From: Aquincola tertiaricarbonis
GTDB lineage: Bacteria; Pseudomonadota; Gammaproteobacteria; Burkholderiales; Burkholderiaceae_C
Length of the DNA stretch: 64,000 nt
Reading direction: 5' to 3'
NCBI RefSeq assembly: GCF_023573145.1
Contig: NZ_CP097635.1
Location: 2,108,001-2,172,000 of the forward strand
A model generated the notes under the pieces. That model saw nothing but the letters and a program-made list of their open reading frames with translations, did no database searches and was not told where the DNA came from. Positions within the stretch are counted from its first letter, which is position 1. Each line of letters begins with the position of its first letter. A program made the position numbers and the translations under genes. Of the stretch, positions 44,758 through 57,268 are shown piece after piece.

Positions 44758-47088
44758 ATGGTTGAAATCGAACTCGACGGCAAGAAGGTCAGCGTGGTCG
44801 AAGGCAGCATGGTCATGCATGCTGCCGACGCCGCGGGCACCTACATCCCGCACTTCTGCTACCACAAGAAGCTGAGCATCGCGGCCAACTGCCGCATGTG
44901 CCTCGTGGAAGTGGAGAAGGCGCCCAAGCCGATGCCCGCCTGCGCCACGCCCGTGACCAACGGGATGATCGTGCGCACCAAGAGCGACAAGGCGATCAAG
45001 GCGCAGCAGGGGGTGATGGAGTTCCTGCTGATCAACCACCCGCTGGACTGCCCCATCTGCGACCAGGGCGGCGAATGCCAGCTGCAGGACCTGGCCGTGG
45101 GCTACGGCGGCTCTTCCTCGCGCTACCAGGAAGAAAAGCGCGTGGTCTTCCACAAGGACGTGGGCCCGCTGATCTCCATGGAGGAGATGAGCCGCTGCAT
45201 CCACTGCACCCGCTGCGTGCGTTTCGGCCAGGAAGTGGCCGGGATCATGGAGCTGGGCATGATCCACCGCGGCGAGCACTCCGAGATCACCACGGTGACC
45301 GGTGACACGGTGGACTCCGAGCTGTCGGGCAACATGATCGACCTGTGCCCGGTGGGCGCACTGACCAGCAAGCCTTTCCGCTACAGCGCCCGCACCTGGG
45401 AGCTGTCGCGCCGCAAGAGCGTGAGCCCTCACGACGGCGTGGGCGCCAACCTGATCGTGCAGGTCAAGTCGAACAAGGTCATGCGCGTGCTGCCGCTCGA
45501 GAACGAAGCGGTGAACGAGTGCTGGCTGTCCGACCGCGATCGCTTCTCGTACGAAGCGCTGAACAGCGACAGCCGCCTGACCACCCCGATGATCAAGCAG
45601 GGCGGCCAGTGGCAGGCCGTCGACTGGAACACGGCCCTGGGCTACGTGGCTGACGGCCTGAAGCGCGTGAAGGCCGAGTTCGGCGTCGCCGGCATCGGCG
45701 CGCTGGGCTCCGCCCAGTCCACCGTGGAAGAGCTGCACCTGCTGGCCAAGCTGGTGCGCGGCCTGGGCAGTGACAACATCGACTACCGCACCCGCCACGC
45801 CGACTTCAACCTCGAGCACGGCGGCGTGCGTTGGCTGGGCACCAGCATCGCTTCGCTGTCGACGCTGCAGCGCGCCTTCGTCATCGGCTCGTTCCTGCGC
45901 AAGGACCAGCCGCTGCTGGCCCAGCGCATTCGCCAGGCCGCGCGCCATGGCGCGCAGGTGCACAGCCTGGGCGCGGTGAACGACGACTGGCTGATGCCCA
46001 TGGGCACGCGCCTGGTCGCCGCCCCCAGCGCCTGGGTGGGTGTGCTGGCCCAGGTGGCCGCTGCCGTGGCGGCCGCCACCGGCGCCGTCTCGCCGCTGCC
46101 GCTGGATGCCGGCATCGAGCCGACGGACGAGGCCCGTGCCATCGCCACCTCGCTGATCTCCGGTCAGCAGAAGGCCGTGCTGCTGGGCAATGCCGCCGCG
46201 CAGCACCCGCAGGCTTCGCAGCTGCTGGCCCTGGCCGGCTTCATTGCGCAGCACACCGGTGCCTCGGTCGGCTACTTGACCGAAGCCGGCAACACCGTCG
46301 GTGCGCAGCTGGTGCATGCCATGCCGCGCCAAGGCGGCCTGAACGCCGGCCAGATGCTGTCGCAGCCGATGAAGGCGCTGCTGCTGCTGAACGTCGAGCC
46401 CACCCTGGACGCCGCCGACGCGGCCGCCGCCCGTGCCGCGCTGGAAGGCTCGGGCCTGGTGGTGGCGCTGACGCCGTTCAAGGACGCACAGGTCGAGAAC
46501 GCCGACGTGCTGCTGCCGATCGCGCCGTTCACCGAAACCTCGGGCACCTTCGTCAACGCCGAAGGTCGCGTGCAGAGCTTCCACGGCGTCACCCGGCCGC
46601 TGGGCGATGCCCGCCCGGCCTGGAAGGTGCTGCGCGTGCTCGGCAACCTGCTGGGCCTGGACGGCTTCAACCACGAAACCTCGGAAGAGGTGCGTGCCGA
46701 AGCGCTGGGCGATGTGGCCACCGTGGCTTCGCGCCTGAACAACGAAGCCGCTGCGCTGGGCGTGGTGCATACCGCGGCCGCAGGCGGCCTCGAGCGCCTG
46801 GCCGACGTGCCCATCTACAGCACCGACGCCATCGTGCGCCGTGCCACCTCGCTGCAGCTGACGGCCGACGCGAAGCCGCCGGTTGCCAGCCTGCCGTCAG
46901 CCCTGTGGCAGACACTGGGCCTGCAGGCCGGTGAGCGGGTGCGTGTGTCGCAAGGCGGCGCCAGCGCGCTGCTGCCGGCGGTGGAAGAACCCAGCCTGGC
47001 TGCCAACACCGTGCGTGTGCCGGCCGGCCATGCCCACACCGCCACCCTCGGCGCCATGTTCGGCGCGCTGACCATCGAAAAAGCCTGA
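44758..47088 (+). CDS. nuoG: NADH-quinone oxidoreductase subunit G
   Basis: 776 aa Fe-S subunit of the peripheral arm, related to molybdopterin oxidoreductases. The N-terminus has [2Fe-2S] and [4Fe-4S] ligands ([54 protein letters not shown]). The large C-terminal part resembles the molybdopterin domain but serves as structural scaffold in complex I. The start at 44758 follows nuoF by 20 bp; the frame is open earlier without coding support. Confidence 0.97.
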   Translation: MVEIELDGKKVSVVEGSMVMHAADAAGTYIPHFCYHKKLSIAANCRMCLVEVEKAPKPMPACATPVTNGMIVRTKSDKAIKAQQGVMEFLLINHPLDCPICDQGGECQLQDLAVGYGGSSSRYQEEKRVVFHKDVGPLISMEEMSRCIHCTRCVRFGQEVAGIMELGMIHRGEHSEITTVTGDTVDSELSGNMIDLCPVGALTSKPFRYSARTWELSRRKSVSPHDGVGANLIVQVKSNKVMRVLPLENEAVNECWLSDRDRFSYEALNSDSRLTTPMIKQGGQWQAVDWNTALGYVADGLKRVKAEFGVAGIGALGSAQSTVEELHLLAKLVRGLGSDNIDYRTRHADFNLEHGGVRWLGTSIASLSTLQRAFVIGSFLRKDQPLLAQRIRQAARHGAQVHSLGAVNDDWLMPMGTRLVAAPSAWVGVLAQVAAAVAAATGAVSPLPLDAGIEPTDEARAIATSLISGQQKAVLLGNAAAQHPQASQLLALAGFIAQHTGASVGYLTEAGNTVGAQLVHAMPRQGGLNAGQMLSQPMKALLLLNVEPTLDAADAAAARAALEGSGLVVALTPFKDAQVENADVLLPIAPFTETSGTFVNAEGRVQSFHGVTRPLGDARPAWKVLRVLGNLLGLDGFNHETSEEVRAEALGDVATVASRLNNEAAALGVVHTAAAGGLERLADVPIYSTDAIVRRATSLQLTADAKPPVASLPSALWQTLGLQAGERVRVSQGGASALLPAVEEPSLAANTVRVPAGHAHTATLGAMFGALTIEKA

Positions 47089-47090
47089 CC

Positions 47091-48152
47091 ATGCTGGACA
47101 CCCTCCAACAAGCCGGCACCTCGCTGCTCGGCCCCACGCTCTGGCTGGTCGTCTGGAGCCTCATCAAGATCGTGGTGGTGGTGCTGCCGCTGATGGGCTG
47201 CGTCGCCTACCTCACGCTGTGGGAGCGCAAGGCCATCGGCTGGACGCAGATCCGCCCGGGCCCCAACCGCGTGGGCCCGTTCGGCCTGCTGACCCCCATC
47301 GCCGACGCGGTCAAGCTGATCTTCAAGGAGATCATCCGCCCGACCGCGGCCAACAAGGGCCTGTTCTTCCTGGGCCCCATCATGACCATCATGCCGGCGC
47401 TGGCCGCCTGGGCGGTGGTGCCTTTCGGCCCTGACGTCGCGCTGGCCAACGTCAATGCCGGCCTGCTGTTCCTGATGGCCATCACCTCGCTCGAGGTGTA
47501 CGGCGTGATCATCGCGGGCTGGGCCTCGAACTCGAAGTACGCCTTCCTGGGTGCACTGCGCGCTTCGGCCCAGATGGTGAGCTACGAGATCGCGATGGGC
47601 TTCTGCTTCGTCGTGGTGCTGATGGTCTCGGGCACGCTCAACATGAGCGAAATCGTCATGGGCCAGGGCAAGGGCATGTTCGCCGAGCACGGCGTGGGCA
47701 TCCTGTCCTGGAACTGGCTGCCGCTGCTGCCCATCTTCGTCGTCTACTTCATCTCGGGCCTGGCGGAAACCAACCGCCACCCGTTCGACGTGGTCGAAGG
47801 TGAATCGGAAATCGTGGCCGGCCACATGATCGAGTACTCGGGCATGTCGTTCGCGATGTTCTTCCTGGCCGAGTACGCCAACATGATCCTGGTCTCCACG
47901 CTGGCCGTGATCCTGTTCCTGGGCGGCTGGCTGAGCCCCTTCGCCTTCCTCGACTTCATCCCGGGCTGGATCTGGCTGGCGATCAAGGTCTTCGTGGTCG
48001 TCACGATGTTCCTGTGGGTGCGTGCCACGTTCCCGCGCTTCCGCTATGACCAGATCATGCGTCTGGGCTGGAAGATCTTCATTCCCGTCACCCTGGTGTG
48101 GCTGGTGGTCGTTGGCCTGTGGATCCAGTCGCCCTGGAACATCTGGTCGTAA
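47091..48152 (+). CDS. nuoH: NADH-quinone oxidoreductase subunit H
   Basis: 353 aa membrane subunit of about eight helices that forms the quinone entry site and first proton path. Signatures are [59 protein letters not shown] and [26 protein letters not shown]. It begins 2 bp after nuoG. Confidence 0.98.
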   Translation: MLDTLQQAGTSLLGPTLWLVVWSLIKIVVVVLPLMGCVAYLTLWERKAIGWTQIRPGPNRVGPFGLLTPIADAVKLIFKEIIRPTAANKGLFFLGPIMTIMPALAAWAVVPFGPDVALANVNAGLLFLMAITSLEVYGVIIAGWASNSKYAFLGALRASAQMVSYEIAMGFCFVVVLMVSGTLNMSEIVMGQGKGMFAEHGVGILSWNWLPLLPIFVVYFISGLAETNRHPFDVVEGESEIVAGHMIEYSGMSFAMFFLAEYANMILVSTLAVILFLGGWLSPFAFLDFIPGWIWLAIKVFVVVTMFLWVRATFPRFRYDQIMRLGWKIFIPVTLVWLVVVGLWIQSPWNIWS

Positions 48153-48187
48153 AGCCGGCTAACGCCCCGCACACAGAGGTCACCCCC

Positions 48188-48676
48188 ATGTCTGCTGTCA
48201 AAGACTTCGTCTCCAGCTTCATGCTGCTGGAGCTGCTCAAGGGCTTGAAGCTCACGGGCCGCCACTTCTTCCAGAAGAAGATCACCATCCAGTTCCCGGA
48301 AGAAAAGACGCCGCTGTCGCCGCGCTTCCGCGGCCTGCATGCGCTGCGCCGCTACGAGAACGGCGAGGAGCGCTGCATCGCCTGCAAGCTGTGCGAAGCG
48401 GTGTGCCCGGCGATGGCCATCACCATCGAGTCGGACGTGCGTGACGACGGTTCGCGCCGCACCACGCGCTACGACATCGACCTGACGAAGTGCATCTTCT
48501 GCGGCTTCTGCGAAGAAAGCTGCCCGGTCGACTCCATCGTCGAAACCCACATCCTCGAGTACCACGGCGAAAAGCGCGGCGACCTGTACTTCACCAAGGA
48601 CATGCTGCTGGCCGTCGGCGACCGTTACGAGCGCGAGATTGCCGCCAACAAGGAGGCCGACGCGAAGTACCGCTGA
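48188..48676 (+). CDS. nuoI: NADH-quinone oxidoreductase subunit I
   Basis: 162 aa ferredoxin-like subunit with two [4Fe-4S] clusters (N6a, N6b): Cys63, 66, 69 and 73 ([12 protein letters not shown]) and Cys102, 105, 108 and 112 ([12 protein letters not shown]). It carries electrons toward NuoB. The start at 48188 is 35 bp after nuoH. Confidence 0.98.
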   Translation: MSAVKDFVSSFMLLELLKGLKLTGRHFFQKKITIQFPEEKTPLSPRFRGLHALRRYENGEERCIACKLCEAVCPAMAITIESDVRDDGSRRTTRYDIDLTKCIFCGFCEESCPVDSIVETHILEYHGEKRGDLYFTKDMLLAVGDRYEREIAANKEADAKYR

Positions 48677-48733
48677 TCGCGGCGGCCACCCGGGCGGGTG
48701 GCTGCGGCTCGGCGCGTGCGCGCGTTCAACAAC

Positions 48734-49375
48734 ATGAATACGACGACCGCTCTCTTCTACGTGTTCTCGGCGGTGCTGCTGGGTGCTTCGTTCCGTGTGA
48801 TCACGGCGCGCAGCACGGTGCACGCAGCGCTGTTCCTGGTGCTGGCCTTCTTCAGCGCGTCCTGCGTGTGGATGCTGCTCAAGGCCGAGTTCCTCGCCAT
48901 CACGCTGGTGCTGGTGTACGTCGGCGCCGTGATGGTGCTGTTCCTCTTCGTGGTGATGATGCTGGACATCAACACCGACGCTTTCCGCCAGAACTTCTGG
49001 AAGCACTTCCCGGTGGCGGGCCTGATCGGCGCGGTGATCGCGCTGGAGATGGCCGCCGTGCTGTACCAGGGGTTCTACGTGCCCGAGGCGCCCGCGCTGA
49101 GTGCCGCTGCCATCGAGGCGGGCAACACCAAGATGCTGGGCATCGAGATGTACACCAAGTACCTGTACCCGCTGCAGATCGCCGCGGTGCTGCTGCTGGT
49201 GGCCATCGTCTCGGCGATCGCGCTGACGCTGCGCCGCCGCAAGGATTCGCGCGCCATGGACCCGTCGCTGCAGATTCGTGCCAAGAAGGCCGACCGTGTG
49301 CGCCTGATCAAGATGAAACCGACCATCGAAGCGCCGTCCGTGCAGGCCGCCGCGCAACCTGAGGGGAAACAGTGA
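48734..49375 (+). CDS. nuoJ: NADH-quinone oxidoreductase subunit J
   Basis: 213 aa membrane subunit with five helices ([83 protein letters not shown] and a last one near [16 protein letters not shown]). [16 protein letters not shown] is the family signature. A longer C-terminal tail (about 40 aa) follows. Its stop overlaps the nuoK start by 1 bp. Confidence 0.97.
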   Translation: MNTTTALFYVFSAVLLGASFRVITARSTVHAALFLVLAFFSASCVWMLLKAEFLAITLVLVYVGAVMVLFLFVVMMLDINTDAFRQNFWKHFPVAGLIGAVIALEMAAVLYQGFYVPEAPALSAAAIEAGNTKMLGIEMYTKYLYPLQIAAVLLLVAIVSAIALTLRRRKDSRAMDPSLQIRAKKADRVRLIKMKPTIEAPSVQAAAQPEGKQ

Positions 49376-49701
49376 TGCTGGGCCCCGTGTCCCTTGGCCA
49401 TTACCTCTCGCTCGGCGCGGTGCTGTTCGCGCTGTCGGTGATCGGCATCTTCCTGAACCGTCGCAACCTGATCGTGCTGCTGATGGCGATCGAGCTGATG
49501 CTGCTGGCGGTGAACTTGAACTTCGTGGCCTTCTCGCACTACCTGCCCGCGGTGGCGGATCGCATGGCGGGCCAGGTCTTCGTGTTCTTCATCCTGACGG
49601 TGGCGGCGGCCGAGTCCGCCATCGGCCTGGCCATCCTGGTCGTGCTCTTCCGCAACCGTGCGTCGATCAATGTCGACGAACTCGATACCCTGAAGGGCTG
49701 A
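49375..49701 (+). CDS. nuoK: NADH-quinone oxidoreductase subunit K
   Basis: 108 aa, three helices, homologous to MrpC antiporter subunits. Conserved glutamates in helix 2 ([20 protein letters not shown]) and helix 3 ([18 protein letters not shown]) are part of the proton path. An ATG at 49375 preceded by GAGGGGAA is chosen; a GTG at 49372 is the alternative. Confidence 0.97.
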   Translation: MLGPVSLGHYLSLGAVLFALSVIGIFLNRRNLIVLLMAIELMLLAVNLNFVAFSHYLPAVADRMAGQVFVFFILTVAAAESAIGLAILVVLFRNRASINVDELDTLKG

Positions 49702-49707
49702 TTGACC

Positions 49708-51738
<2,031 letters not shown>

Positions 51739-51759
51739 GGCGGGGCGGAGAACAAGAAC

Positions 51760-53235
51760 ATGGGATTGTTGAGTGTTGCCATCTGGTTGCCGATCGCGGT
51801 CGGCGCCATCCTGCTGGCGCTGGGACGTGACGACCAGGCCAAGGCGGTCCGCTGGCTGGCGCTGATCGGCGCCATCGCCAGCTTCCTGGTCACGCTGCCG
51901 CTGCTCAGCGGCTTCGACTCGGGCACCGCCGCGATGCAGTTCGTCGAGAACTACGCGTGGATCGAGCGGTTCAATATCCGCTACCACCTGGGCGTGGACG
52001 GCATCTCGGTGTGGTTCGTGCTGCTCACGGCCTTCATCACCATCATCGTGGTGATCGCCGCCTGGGAAGTGATCACCGACCGCGTCAACCAGTACATGGG
52101 CGCGTTCCTGATCCTGTCGGGCGTGATGGTGGGCGTGTTCTCGGCGCTGGACGGCCTGCTGTTCTACGTCTTCTTCGAAGCCACGCTGATCCCGATGTAC
52201 ATCATCATCGGCGTGTGGGGTGGCCCGCGCCGGGTGTACGCGGCCTTCAAGTTCTTCCTGTACACGCTGCTGGGCTCGCTGCTGATGCTGGTGGCCCTGC
52301 TGTACCTGTACTACAAGTCGGGTGGCAGCTTCCAGATCCTGGACTGGCACAAGCTGCCGCTGCCGGCCGATGTGCAGACGCTGCTGTTCTTCGCCTTCTT
52401 CGCGGCCTTCGCCGTCAAGGTGCCGATGTGGCCGGTGCACACCTGGCTGCCCGACGCCCACGTGGAAGCGCCGACCGGCGGCTCCGTCGTGCTGGCCGCC
52501 ATCATGCTGAAGCTGGGTGCCTACGGCTTCGTGCGTTTCTCGATGCCGATCGCGCCGGATGCCTCGCACCAATGGGCCTGGCTGATCGTCGCGCTGTCGC
52601 TGGTGGCGGTGATCTACGTCGGCCTGGTGGCGCTGGTGCAGCAGGACATGAAGAAGCTGGTGGCGTACTCGTCGATCGCCCACATGGGCTTCGTCACGCT
52701 GGGCTTCTTCCTGTTCAGCGAACTGGGTGTGGCCGGCGGCCTAGTGCAGATGGTCAGCCACGGCTTCGTGTCGGGCGCCATGTTCCTGTGCATCGGCGTG
52801 CTGTACGACCGTGTGCACTCGCGTGAGATCAAGGCCTACGGCGGCGTGGTCAACACCATGCCCAAGTTCGCCGCCTTCGCGGTGTTCTTCGCGATGGCCA
52901 ACTCGGGCCTGCCGGGCACCAGCGGCTTCATCGGCGAATGGATGGTGATCCTGGCCTCGGTCAAGTTCAGCTTCGTGATCGGCCTGCTGGCCGCCACCGC
53001 GCTGATCCTGGGCGCCGCCTACAACCTGTGGATGGTCAAGCGCGTGTACCTGGGCGACATCGCCAACGACAACGTGCGCAGCCTGACCGACATCAACGGC
53101 CGTGAATTCCTGATGCTGGCGGTGCTGGCCATCGCCACCCTGGCGATGGGCGTCTACCCCAAGCCCGTGACCGACGTGATGCATGTCTCCGTCACCGAGC
53201 TGCTGAAACACGTGGCGACTTCCAAACTTCCCTGA
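51760..53235 (+). CDS. nuoM: NADH-quinone oxidoreductase subunit M
   Basis: 491 aa antiporter-like proton-pumping subunit of about 14 helices. Signatures are YHLGVDGISVWFVLLTAFITI, FFEATLIPMYIIIGVWGG, KVPMWPVHTWLPDAHVEAPT and VAYSSIAHMGFVTLG. Conserved Glu (FFEATL) and Lys (AVKVPMW) of the proton channel are present. It lies 21 bp after nuoL and ends next to nuoN. Confidence 0.98.
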   Translation: MGLLSVAIWLPIAVGAILLALGRDDQAKAVRWLALIGAIASFLVTLPLLSGFDSGTAAMQFVENYAWIERFNIRYHLGVDGISVWFVLLTAFITIIVVIAAWEVITDRVNQYMGAFLILSGVMVGVFSALDGLLFYVFFEATLIPMYIIIGVWGGPRRVYAAFKFFLYTLLGSLLMLVALLYLYYKSGGSFQILDWHKLPLPADVQTLLFFAFFAAFAVKVPMWPVHTWLPDAHVEAPTGGSVVLAAIMLKLGAYGFVRFSMPIAPDASHQWAWLIVALSLVAVIYVGLVALVQQDMKKLVAYSSIAHMGFVTLGFFLFSELGVAGGLVQMVSHGFVSGAMFLCIGVLYDRVHSREIKAYGGVVNTMPKFAAFAVFFAMANSGLPGTSGFIGEWMVILASVKFSFVIGLLAATALILGAAYNLWMVKRVYLGDIANDNVRSLTDINGREFLMLAVLAIATLAMGVYPKPVTDVMHVSVTELLKHVATSKLP

Positions 53236-53238
53236 CGG

Positions 53239-54735
53239 ATGGCCACAACCATGATTGAAATGAACTGGCTGGTCATCTACCCCGAACTGCTGCTGCTCGT
53301 GCTGGCGTGCGCCGTCGCGCTGGTCGACCTGTTCGTCACCGACCCGAAGCGTCGGCCCACCTTCTGGCTGACGCAGGCCTCGCTGGCCGTGGTGGCGGCG
53401 CTGCACCTGAGCTACGTGCAAGGCGGCGTCACGGCCTACGGCATGCAGGACATGGTGGTCGCCGATCCGATGGGTCACCTGCTGGCCTTCTTCGCCGCCA
53501 TCGCGGTGATGGTGTCCATCGCCTATGCGCAGCCCTACATCGGCCCGCGCGAGATGCTCAAGGGCGAGTTCTTCTCGCTGTCGATGTTCTCGCTGCTGGG
53601 CATCTGCGTGATGGTGTCGGCCAACAACTTCCTGGTCGTCTACCTCGGCCTGGAACTGATGAGCCTGTCGCTGTACGCGCTGGTGGCCCTGCGCCGCGAC
53701 AGCGCCGTGGCCACCGAGGCCGCGATGAAGTACTTCGTGCTGGGCGCGCTGGCCAGCGGCTTCCTGCTGTACGGCCTGTCGATGATGTACGGTGCCACCG
53801 GCACGCTGGAGATCCCGGGCGTGTTCGACGTCATCGGCAAGGGTGAAGCCAACAACACCGTGCTGGTGTTCGGCCTGGTGTTCATCGTCGCCGGCCTGGG
53901 CTTCAAGCTGGGTGCCGCGCCGTTCCACATGTGGGTGCCCGACGTGTACCACGGTGCGCCCACGGCCGTCACGCTGCTGATCGCCGGCGCGCCCAAGCTG
54001 GCCGCCTTCGGCATGACCATCCGCCTGCTGGTGGAAGGCATGCTGGGTCTGGCGGTCGACTGGCAGCAGATGCTGCTGGTGATGGCGATCGCCTCGCTGG
54101 CCATCGGCAACTTCGCGGCCATTGCCCAGAGCAACCTCAAGCGCATGCTGGCCTACTCGGCCATCGCGCAGATGGGCTTCATGCTGCTGGCGCTGGCTTC
54201 GGGTGTCGTCAGCGGCAACACGCTGTCGGCCGGCAACGCCTACAGCTCGGCCATGTTCTACATGGTGGCCTACACGCTGACCACGCTGGGCAGCATCGGC
54301 CTGCTGATGCTGCTGTCGCGCGAGGGCTTCGAGAGCGAAGACATCAACGACCTGGCCGGCCTGGGCCGCCGGGCGCCGTGGATGGCCGGCGTGATGGCTG
54401 TGTTCATGTTCTCGCTGACCGGCATTCCGCCGACGGTGGGCTTCTACGCCAAGCTGGCCGTGCTGCAGGCGCTGATCACGACCAACATCGACCTGTACCT
54501 GTGGATCGCCGTGGCGGCAGTGCTGCTGTCGCTGATCGGTGCGTTCTACTACCTGCGTGTCATCAAGGTGATGTACTTCGACGAGCCGCCGGCCGGTGCC
54601 CCCGCCGTGTCGCAAGGCTCGGGCGTCAGCGCGCTGCTGGCCGTCAATGGCGCCGCCGTGCTGCTGCTGGGCATCCTGCCGGGTGGCCTCATGGCGATGT
54701 GCCGCGATGCCATCGTGAAGGCGCTGGCCACCTGA
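53239..54735 (+). CDS. nuoN: NADH-quinone oxidoreductase subunit N
   Basis: 498 aa antiporter-like proton-pumping subunit. Signatures are FLVVYLGLELMSLSLYALVAL, GFKLGAAPFHMWVPDVYHGAPT and LAYSAIAQMGFMLLALASG. The start at 53239 is 3 bp after the nuoM stop; an ATG at 53251 with GGATGG before it is also possible. It is the last complex I gene and is followed by the DUF2818 gene, as is common in Burkholderiales. Confidence 0.97.
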   Translation: MATTMIEMNWLVIYPELLLLVLACAVALVDLFVTDPKRRPTFWLTQASLAVVAALHLSYVQGGVTAYGMQDMVVADPMGHLLAFFAAIAVMVSIAYAQPYIGPREMLKGEFFSLSMFSLLGICVMVSANNFLVVYLGLELMSLSLYALVALRRDSAVATEAAMKYFVLGALASGFLLYGLSMMYGATGTLEIPGVFDVIGKGEANNTVLVFGLVFIVAGLGFKLGAAPFHMWVPDVYHGAPTAVTLLIAGAPKLAAFGMTIRLLVEGMLGLAVDWQQMLLVMAIASLAIGNFAAIAQSNLKRMLAYSAIAQMGFMLLALASGVVSGNTLSAGNAYSSAMFYMVAYTLTTLGSIGLLMLLSREGFESEDINDLAGLGRRAPWMAGVMAVFMFSLTGIPPTVGFYAKLAVLQALITTNIDLYLWIAVAAVLLSLIGAFYYLRVIKVMYFDEPPAGAPAVSQGSGVSALLAVNGAAVLLLGILPGGLMAMCRDAIVKALAT

Positions 54736-54778
54736 TGAAGTCGGCCGTGCAGTCCACCGTGGGTCATCAGGAGTAGCG

Positions 54779-55084
54779 GTGGGCGCGCATTCGGCAGAGG
54801 TCTGGTTGGTGCTGCTGGTGGCCACCATCGCCGCCAACCTGCCGTTCGTCAACGAGCGGCTGTTCCTGTTCGGCCCCCAACGCCAGCCCAAGCGCTGGCC
54901 CTGGCGGCTGCTGGAGCTGGCGGTGATGGCCGGCCTGACCTTGCTGGTCGGCATGGGGCTGGAAGCCCGCATCGGCCAGCGCCAGCCGCAGGGCTGGGAG
55001 TTTTATGCGGCCGGTGCCTGCCTGTTCCTGACGCTGGCCTTCCCCGGTTTCGTCTGGCGCGTGCTGCGCCGTCAACAAGGTTGA
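54779..55084 (+). CDS. DUF2818 family membrane protein
   Basis: 101 aa with three predicted transmembrane helices (VWLVLLVATIAANLPFV; LLELAVMAGLTLLVGMGL; FYAAGACLFLTLAFPGFVW). The start is a GTG at 54779 with CAGGAG a few bases before it. DUF2818 proteins follow nuoN in many Betaproteobacteria and may relate to complex I assembly or stability, but no function has been assigned. Confidence 0.9.
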   Translation: MGAHSAEVWLVLLVATIAANLPFVNERLFLFGPQRQPKRWPWRLLELAVMAGLTLLVGMGLEARIGQRQPQGWEFYAAGACLFLTLAFPGFVWRVLRRQQG

Positions 55085-55086
55085 GC

Positions 55087-55674
55087 ATGTCTGCCGAGAA
55101 AGACCAGCACCTGATCGAAACGCGCCTGTCGGGCGAGCAGGTGTACCGCGGCAACTTCCTGGACGTGCGGCGCGACGTGATCGGCCTGCCCAACGGCGAC
55201 ACCGCCACGCGCGAATACATCGTGCACCCGGGCGCCGTGGTGGTGGTGCCTCTGATGGACGACGGCCGCCTGGTGCTGGTGCGCCAGCACCGCTACCCGC
55301 TGGGCCGGGTGCTGCTGGAGTTTCCGGCCGGCAAGATCGACCCCGGCGAAGACACGATGCGCTGCGGCCTGCGCGAGCTGACCGAAGAGACCGGCTACAG
55401 CGCACGGGAAGTGGCCCGCGCCGGCATCCTGCACAACGCGGCGGCCTACTCCAACGAGCACATTGAGATCTTCTTCGCCCGCGGCCTGACCGCTGGCACC
55501 CAGCAGCTGGACCATGGCGAGCTGATCGACGTGCACCACCTGTCGGCCGACGAGCTGGATGCGATGGCCGGCCGCGGCGAGCTGACCGACGCCAAGACGC
55601 TGATCTGCCTGCTGTGGCTGCAGCGCTGGCAGGCCGGCGCCTGGCCGCTGGACTGGCAGCCCACCCCGCTCTAG
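55087..55674 (+). CDS. Nudix hydrolase, ADP-ribose pyrophosphatase type
   Basis: 195 aa. The Nudix box is GKIDPGEDTMRCGLRELTEETGY, matching GX5EX7REUXEEXGU, with metal-binding Glu residues intact. The upstream sequence VVVVPLMDDGRLVLVRQHRYPLGRVLLEFPAG and downstream AAAYSNEHIEIFFARGL match the NudF/ADP-ribose pyrophosphatase group, which hydrolyses ADP-ribose to AMP and ribose 5-phosphate. It begins 2 bp after the DUF2818 stop, so it may be on the nuo transcript. Confidence 0.93.
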   Translation: MSAEKDQHLIETRLSGEQVYRGNFLDVRRDVIGLPNGDTATREYIVHPGAVVVVPLMDDGRLVLVRQHRYPLGRVLLEFPAGKIDPGEDTMRCGLRELTEETGYSAREVARAGILHNAAAYSNEHIEIFFARGLTAGTQQLDHGELIDVHHLSADELDAMAGRGELTDAKTLICLLWLQRWQAGAWPLDWQPTPL

Positions 55675-55726
55675 GGTTGCGGCAAAGCGCACAGCACCCG
55701 CGAGCTGCTGCCACTATCATCATTTC

Positions 55727-56191
55727 ATGAAGGTCCTCAACCTCTGCTGCAGCCAGGGCCATGGCTTCGAAGGCTGGTTCGCCTCGGAAGAAGACTATGG
55801 CGCCCAACTCGACAAGGGGCTGATCAGCTGCCCCCTGTGCGCCGACACCGCCGTCACCCGAAGGCCCAGCGCCCCGCGCCTCAATCTGTCGGGCGCGCGT
55901 GAACCTCGTCCGGCACCGGTGGCCGTCACGCCCGATGCGAGCGGCAAGGACATGTCACCCGAGGTGGTGCTGCAGGCCGCCTGGATGCACGCGGTGCGCC
56001 ATGTGATGGCCCACACCGAAGACGTCGGCACACGCTTTCCGGAAGAAGCGCGTCGCATGCACTATGGCGAGATCGAGGCCCGCGGCATCCGTGGCCAGGC
56101 CACGCCCGAGCAGCGCGAGGAGCTGCTGGACGAAGGCATCGAGATCGCGTCGCTGCCGATGCCGCAGGGGCTCAAGGGCCCGCTGCAATAA
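55727..56191 (+). CDS. DUF1178 family protein
   Basis: 154 aa cytoplasmic protein. The N-terminus MKVLNLCCSQGHGFEGWFAS and ISCPLCADTAVTRRPSAPRLN hold paired cysteines that could bind zinc, as typical of DUF1178. The C-terminal part (EARRMHYGEIEARGIRGQATPEQREELLDEGIEIASLP) is the usual conserved region. The function is unknown. It is a common partner at the end of this gene block and is convergent with the flagellar cluster. Confidence 0.92.
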   Translation: MKVLNLCCSQGHGFEGWFASEEDYGAQLDKGLISCPLCADTAVTRRPSAPRLNLSGAREPRPAPVAVTPDASGKDMSPEVVLQAAWMHAVRHVMAHTEDVGTRFPEEARRMHYGEIEARGIRGQATPEQREELLDEGIEIASLPMPQGLKGPLQ

Positions 56192-56208
56192 GGCGGCGGG
56201 GCGCCGCC
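56192..56208. terminator. compact bidirectional hairpin between convergent genes
   Basis: GGCGGCG (56192-56198) pairs with CGCCGCC (56202-56208) over GGG. It sits immediately after the DUF1178 stop and 3 bp from the minus-strand stop of the flagellin-like gene; on the minus strand it is followed by TTATT. Confidence 0.6.
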
Positions 56209-56211
56209 GGC

Positions 56212-57261
56212 TTACTTCAGCGTCAGCAGCGACACCACACGGCTGCGGTTCACGCTCACCAGTGCCGGCGCAATGGCGGCATACACCTCGTAGTCGGGCT
56301 GCTGCGCCCGGGCGCCGAATTCTTCGGCAAAGGCCGTGGCCCAGGCCGCGTCGGCCGCCTGCGCGGTGCTTTGCTTGGCACGTTCCAGCGTGTCGCGCAC
56401 CTGCTGGGCCACGCGGCGCACATGCTCCAGCGCCTGCGTCACTTCCTGCAGCGTGTTGCGCAGCGCCGCGGCGTCGCCGGTGCTCCAGCCCGCCGGCGTG
56501 ATGGCTTCTTCCTGCGCTTCGGTCTTGGCGCGCAGCGGCTGGCCCGAAGGCAGGCGGATGCCGCCGCCCTTGATGGCCAGCGCATCCCGCACCTGGGTCC
56601 AGGCGGTTTCGGTGGTGCTGAAGACGGTTTCGCCCGCGCCATTGAGGCTGACGCCGATGCCCAGCGGCGTCAATGCCCGGTCGAGCTTCTTGACGTTGTC
56701 CTGCAGCGTGGCGCCGGCTTCCAGCGTCACCGTCACCGGGCCGCTGCGGTTCTGGCCGAGCGAGAAGCTCAGCGTCTCGCGGTCGCCGCTGCTCAGTGCG
56801 GTGCTGTCCAGCCCGCGGATCGAGAAGCGGCGCTTGGCCGGTGTTTCGGCACTGAAGCGCAGCTGGCTGTCCAGGCTGCCGCCGGTGAGCAGCTCTCGCT
56901 GGCGCCACAGGTCGTCCAGCGATTGCAGCTGGCGGTCGGCGGTGCCGTTGGCGCTGCCGTTCGTTGCCTGCTGTGCGAGCTGGGCACTGGCGGCCGCGGC
57001 GCGCAGGCTGGCCAGCTGCGCACTCAAGGTGTTCTTGAGCTGCTGCAGCTGCGAGCTCATCCGCTCCAGGTAGTCGAGCGTGCGCTGCGCGTCCGCCGTC
57101 TGCTGGTTGCGGTCGGGGTTCCAGTTCTGCCGCGCGACGCGCAGCGGCTTCAGCTCGTTGCTGCTGCCCTCGGCCGCGGCCGACTCGCCCGCCGTACGCG
57201 CCTGGGCCGCCGAGGTCGGGCGGCTGCCTTGCGCGTTGACGGTGGACGAGATGGCTTGCAT
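56212..57261 (-). CDS. uncharacterised flagellar-cluster protein with a flagellin-IN-like segment
   Basis: 349 aa, no signal peptide. The N-terminal third is helical and Gln/Ala-rich (ERMSSQLQQLKNTLSAQL), the C-terminal third also helical (RNTLQEVTQALEHVRRVAQQVRDTLERAK). The middle, FSLGQNRSGPVTVTLEAGATLQDNVKKLD...GIGVSLNGAGETVF, resembles the flagellin hook IN motif found in FliD and some flagellins. It lies 7 bp after flgL on the same strand, so it is probably in the flagellar operon and may be a filament, cap or junction component. It has no close match I can name; FliD-like length would be greater. Confidence 0.65.
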   Translation of the reverse strand: MQAISSTVNAQGSRPTSAAQARTAGESAAAEGSSNELKPLRVARQNWNPDRNQQTADAQRTLDYLERMSSQLQQLKNTLSAQLASLRAAAASAQLAQQATNGSANGTADRQLQSLDDLWRQRELLTGGSLDSQLRFSAETPAKRRFSIRGLDSTALSSGDRETLSFSLGQNRSGPVTVTLEAGATLQDNVKKLDRALTPLGIGVSLNGAGETVFSTTETAWTQVRDALAIKGGGIRLPSGQPLRAKTEAQEEAITPAGWSTGDAAALRNTLQEVTQALEHVRRVAQQVRDTLERAKQSTAQAADAAWATAFAEEFGARAQQPDYEVYAAIAPALVSVNRSRVVSLLTLK

Positions 57262-57268
57262 GGCGAAC

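Noticed and set aside
56212..57261. Naming the flgL-adjacent gene fliD
   Set aside because: Length, ends and most of the sequence do not match FliD; only a short middle segment is similar.
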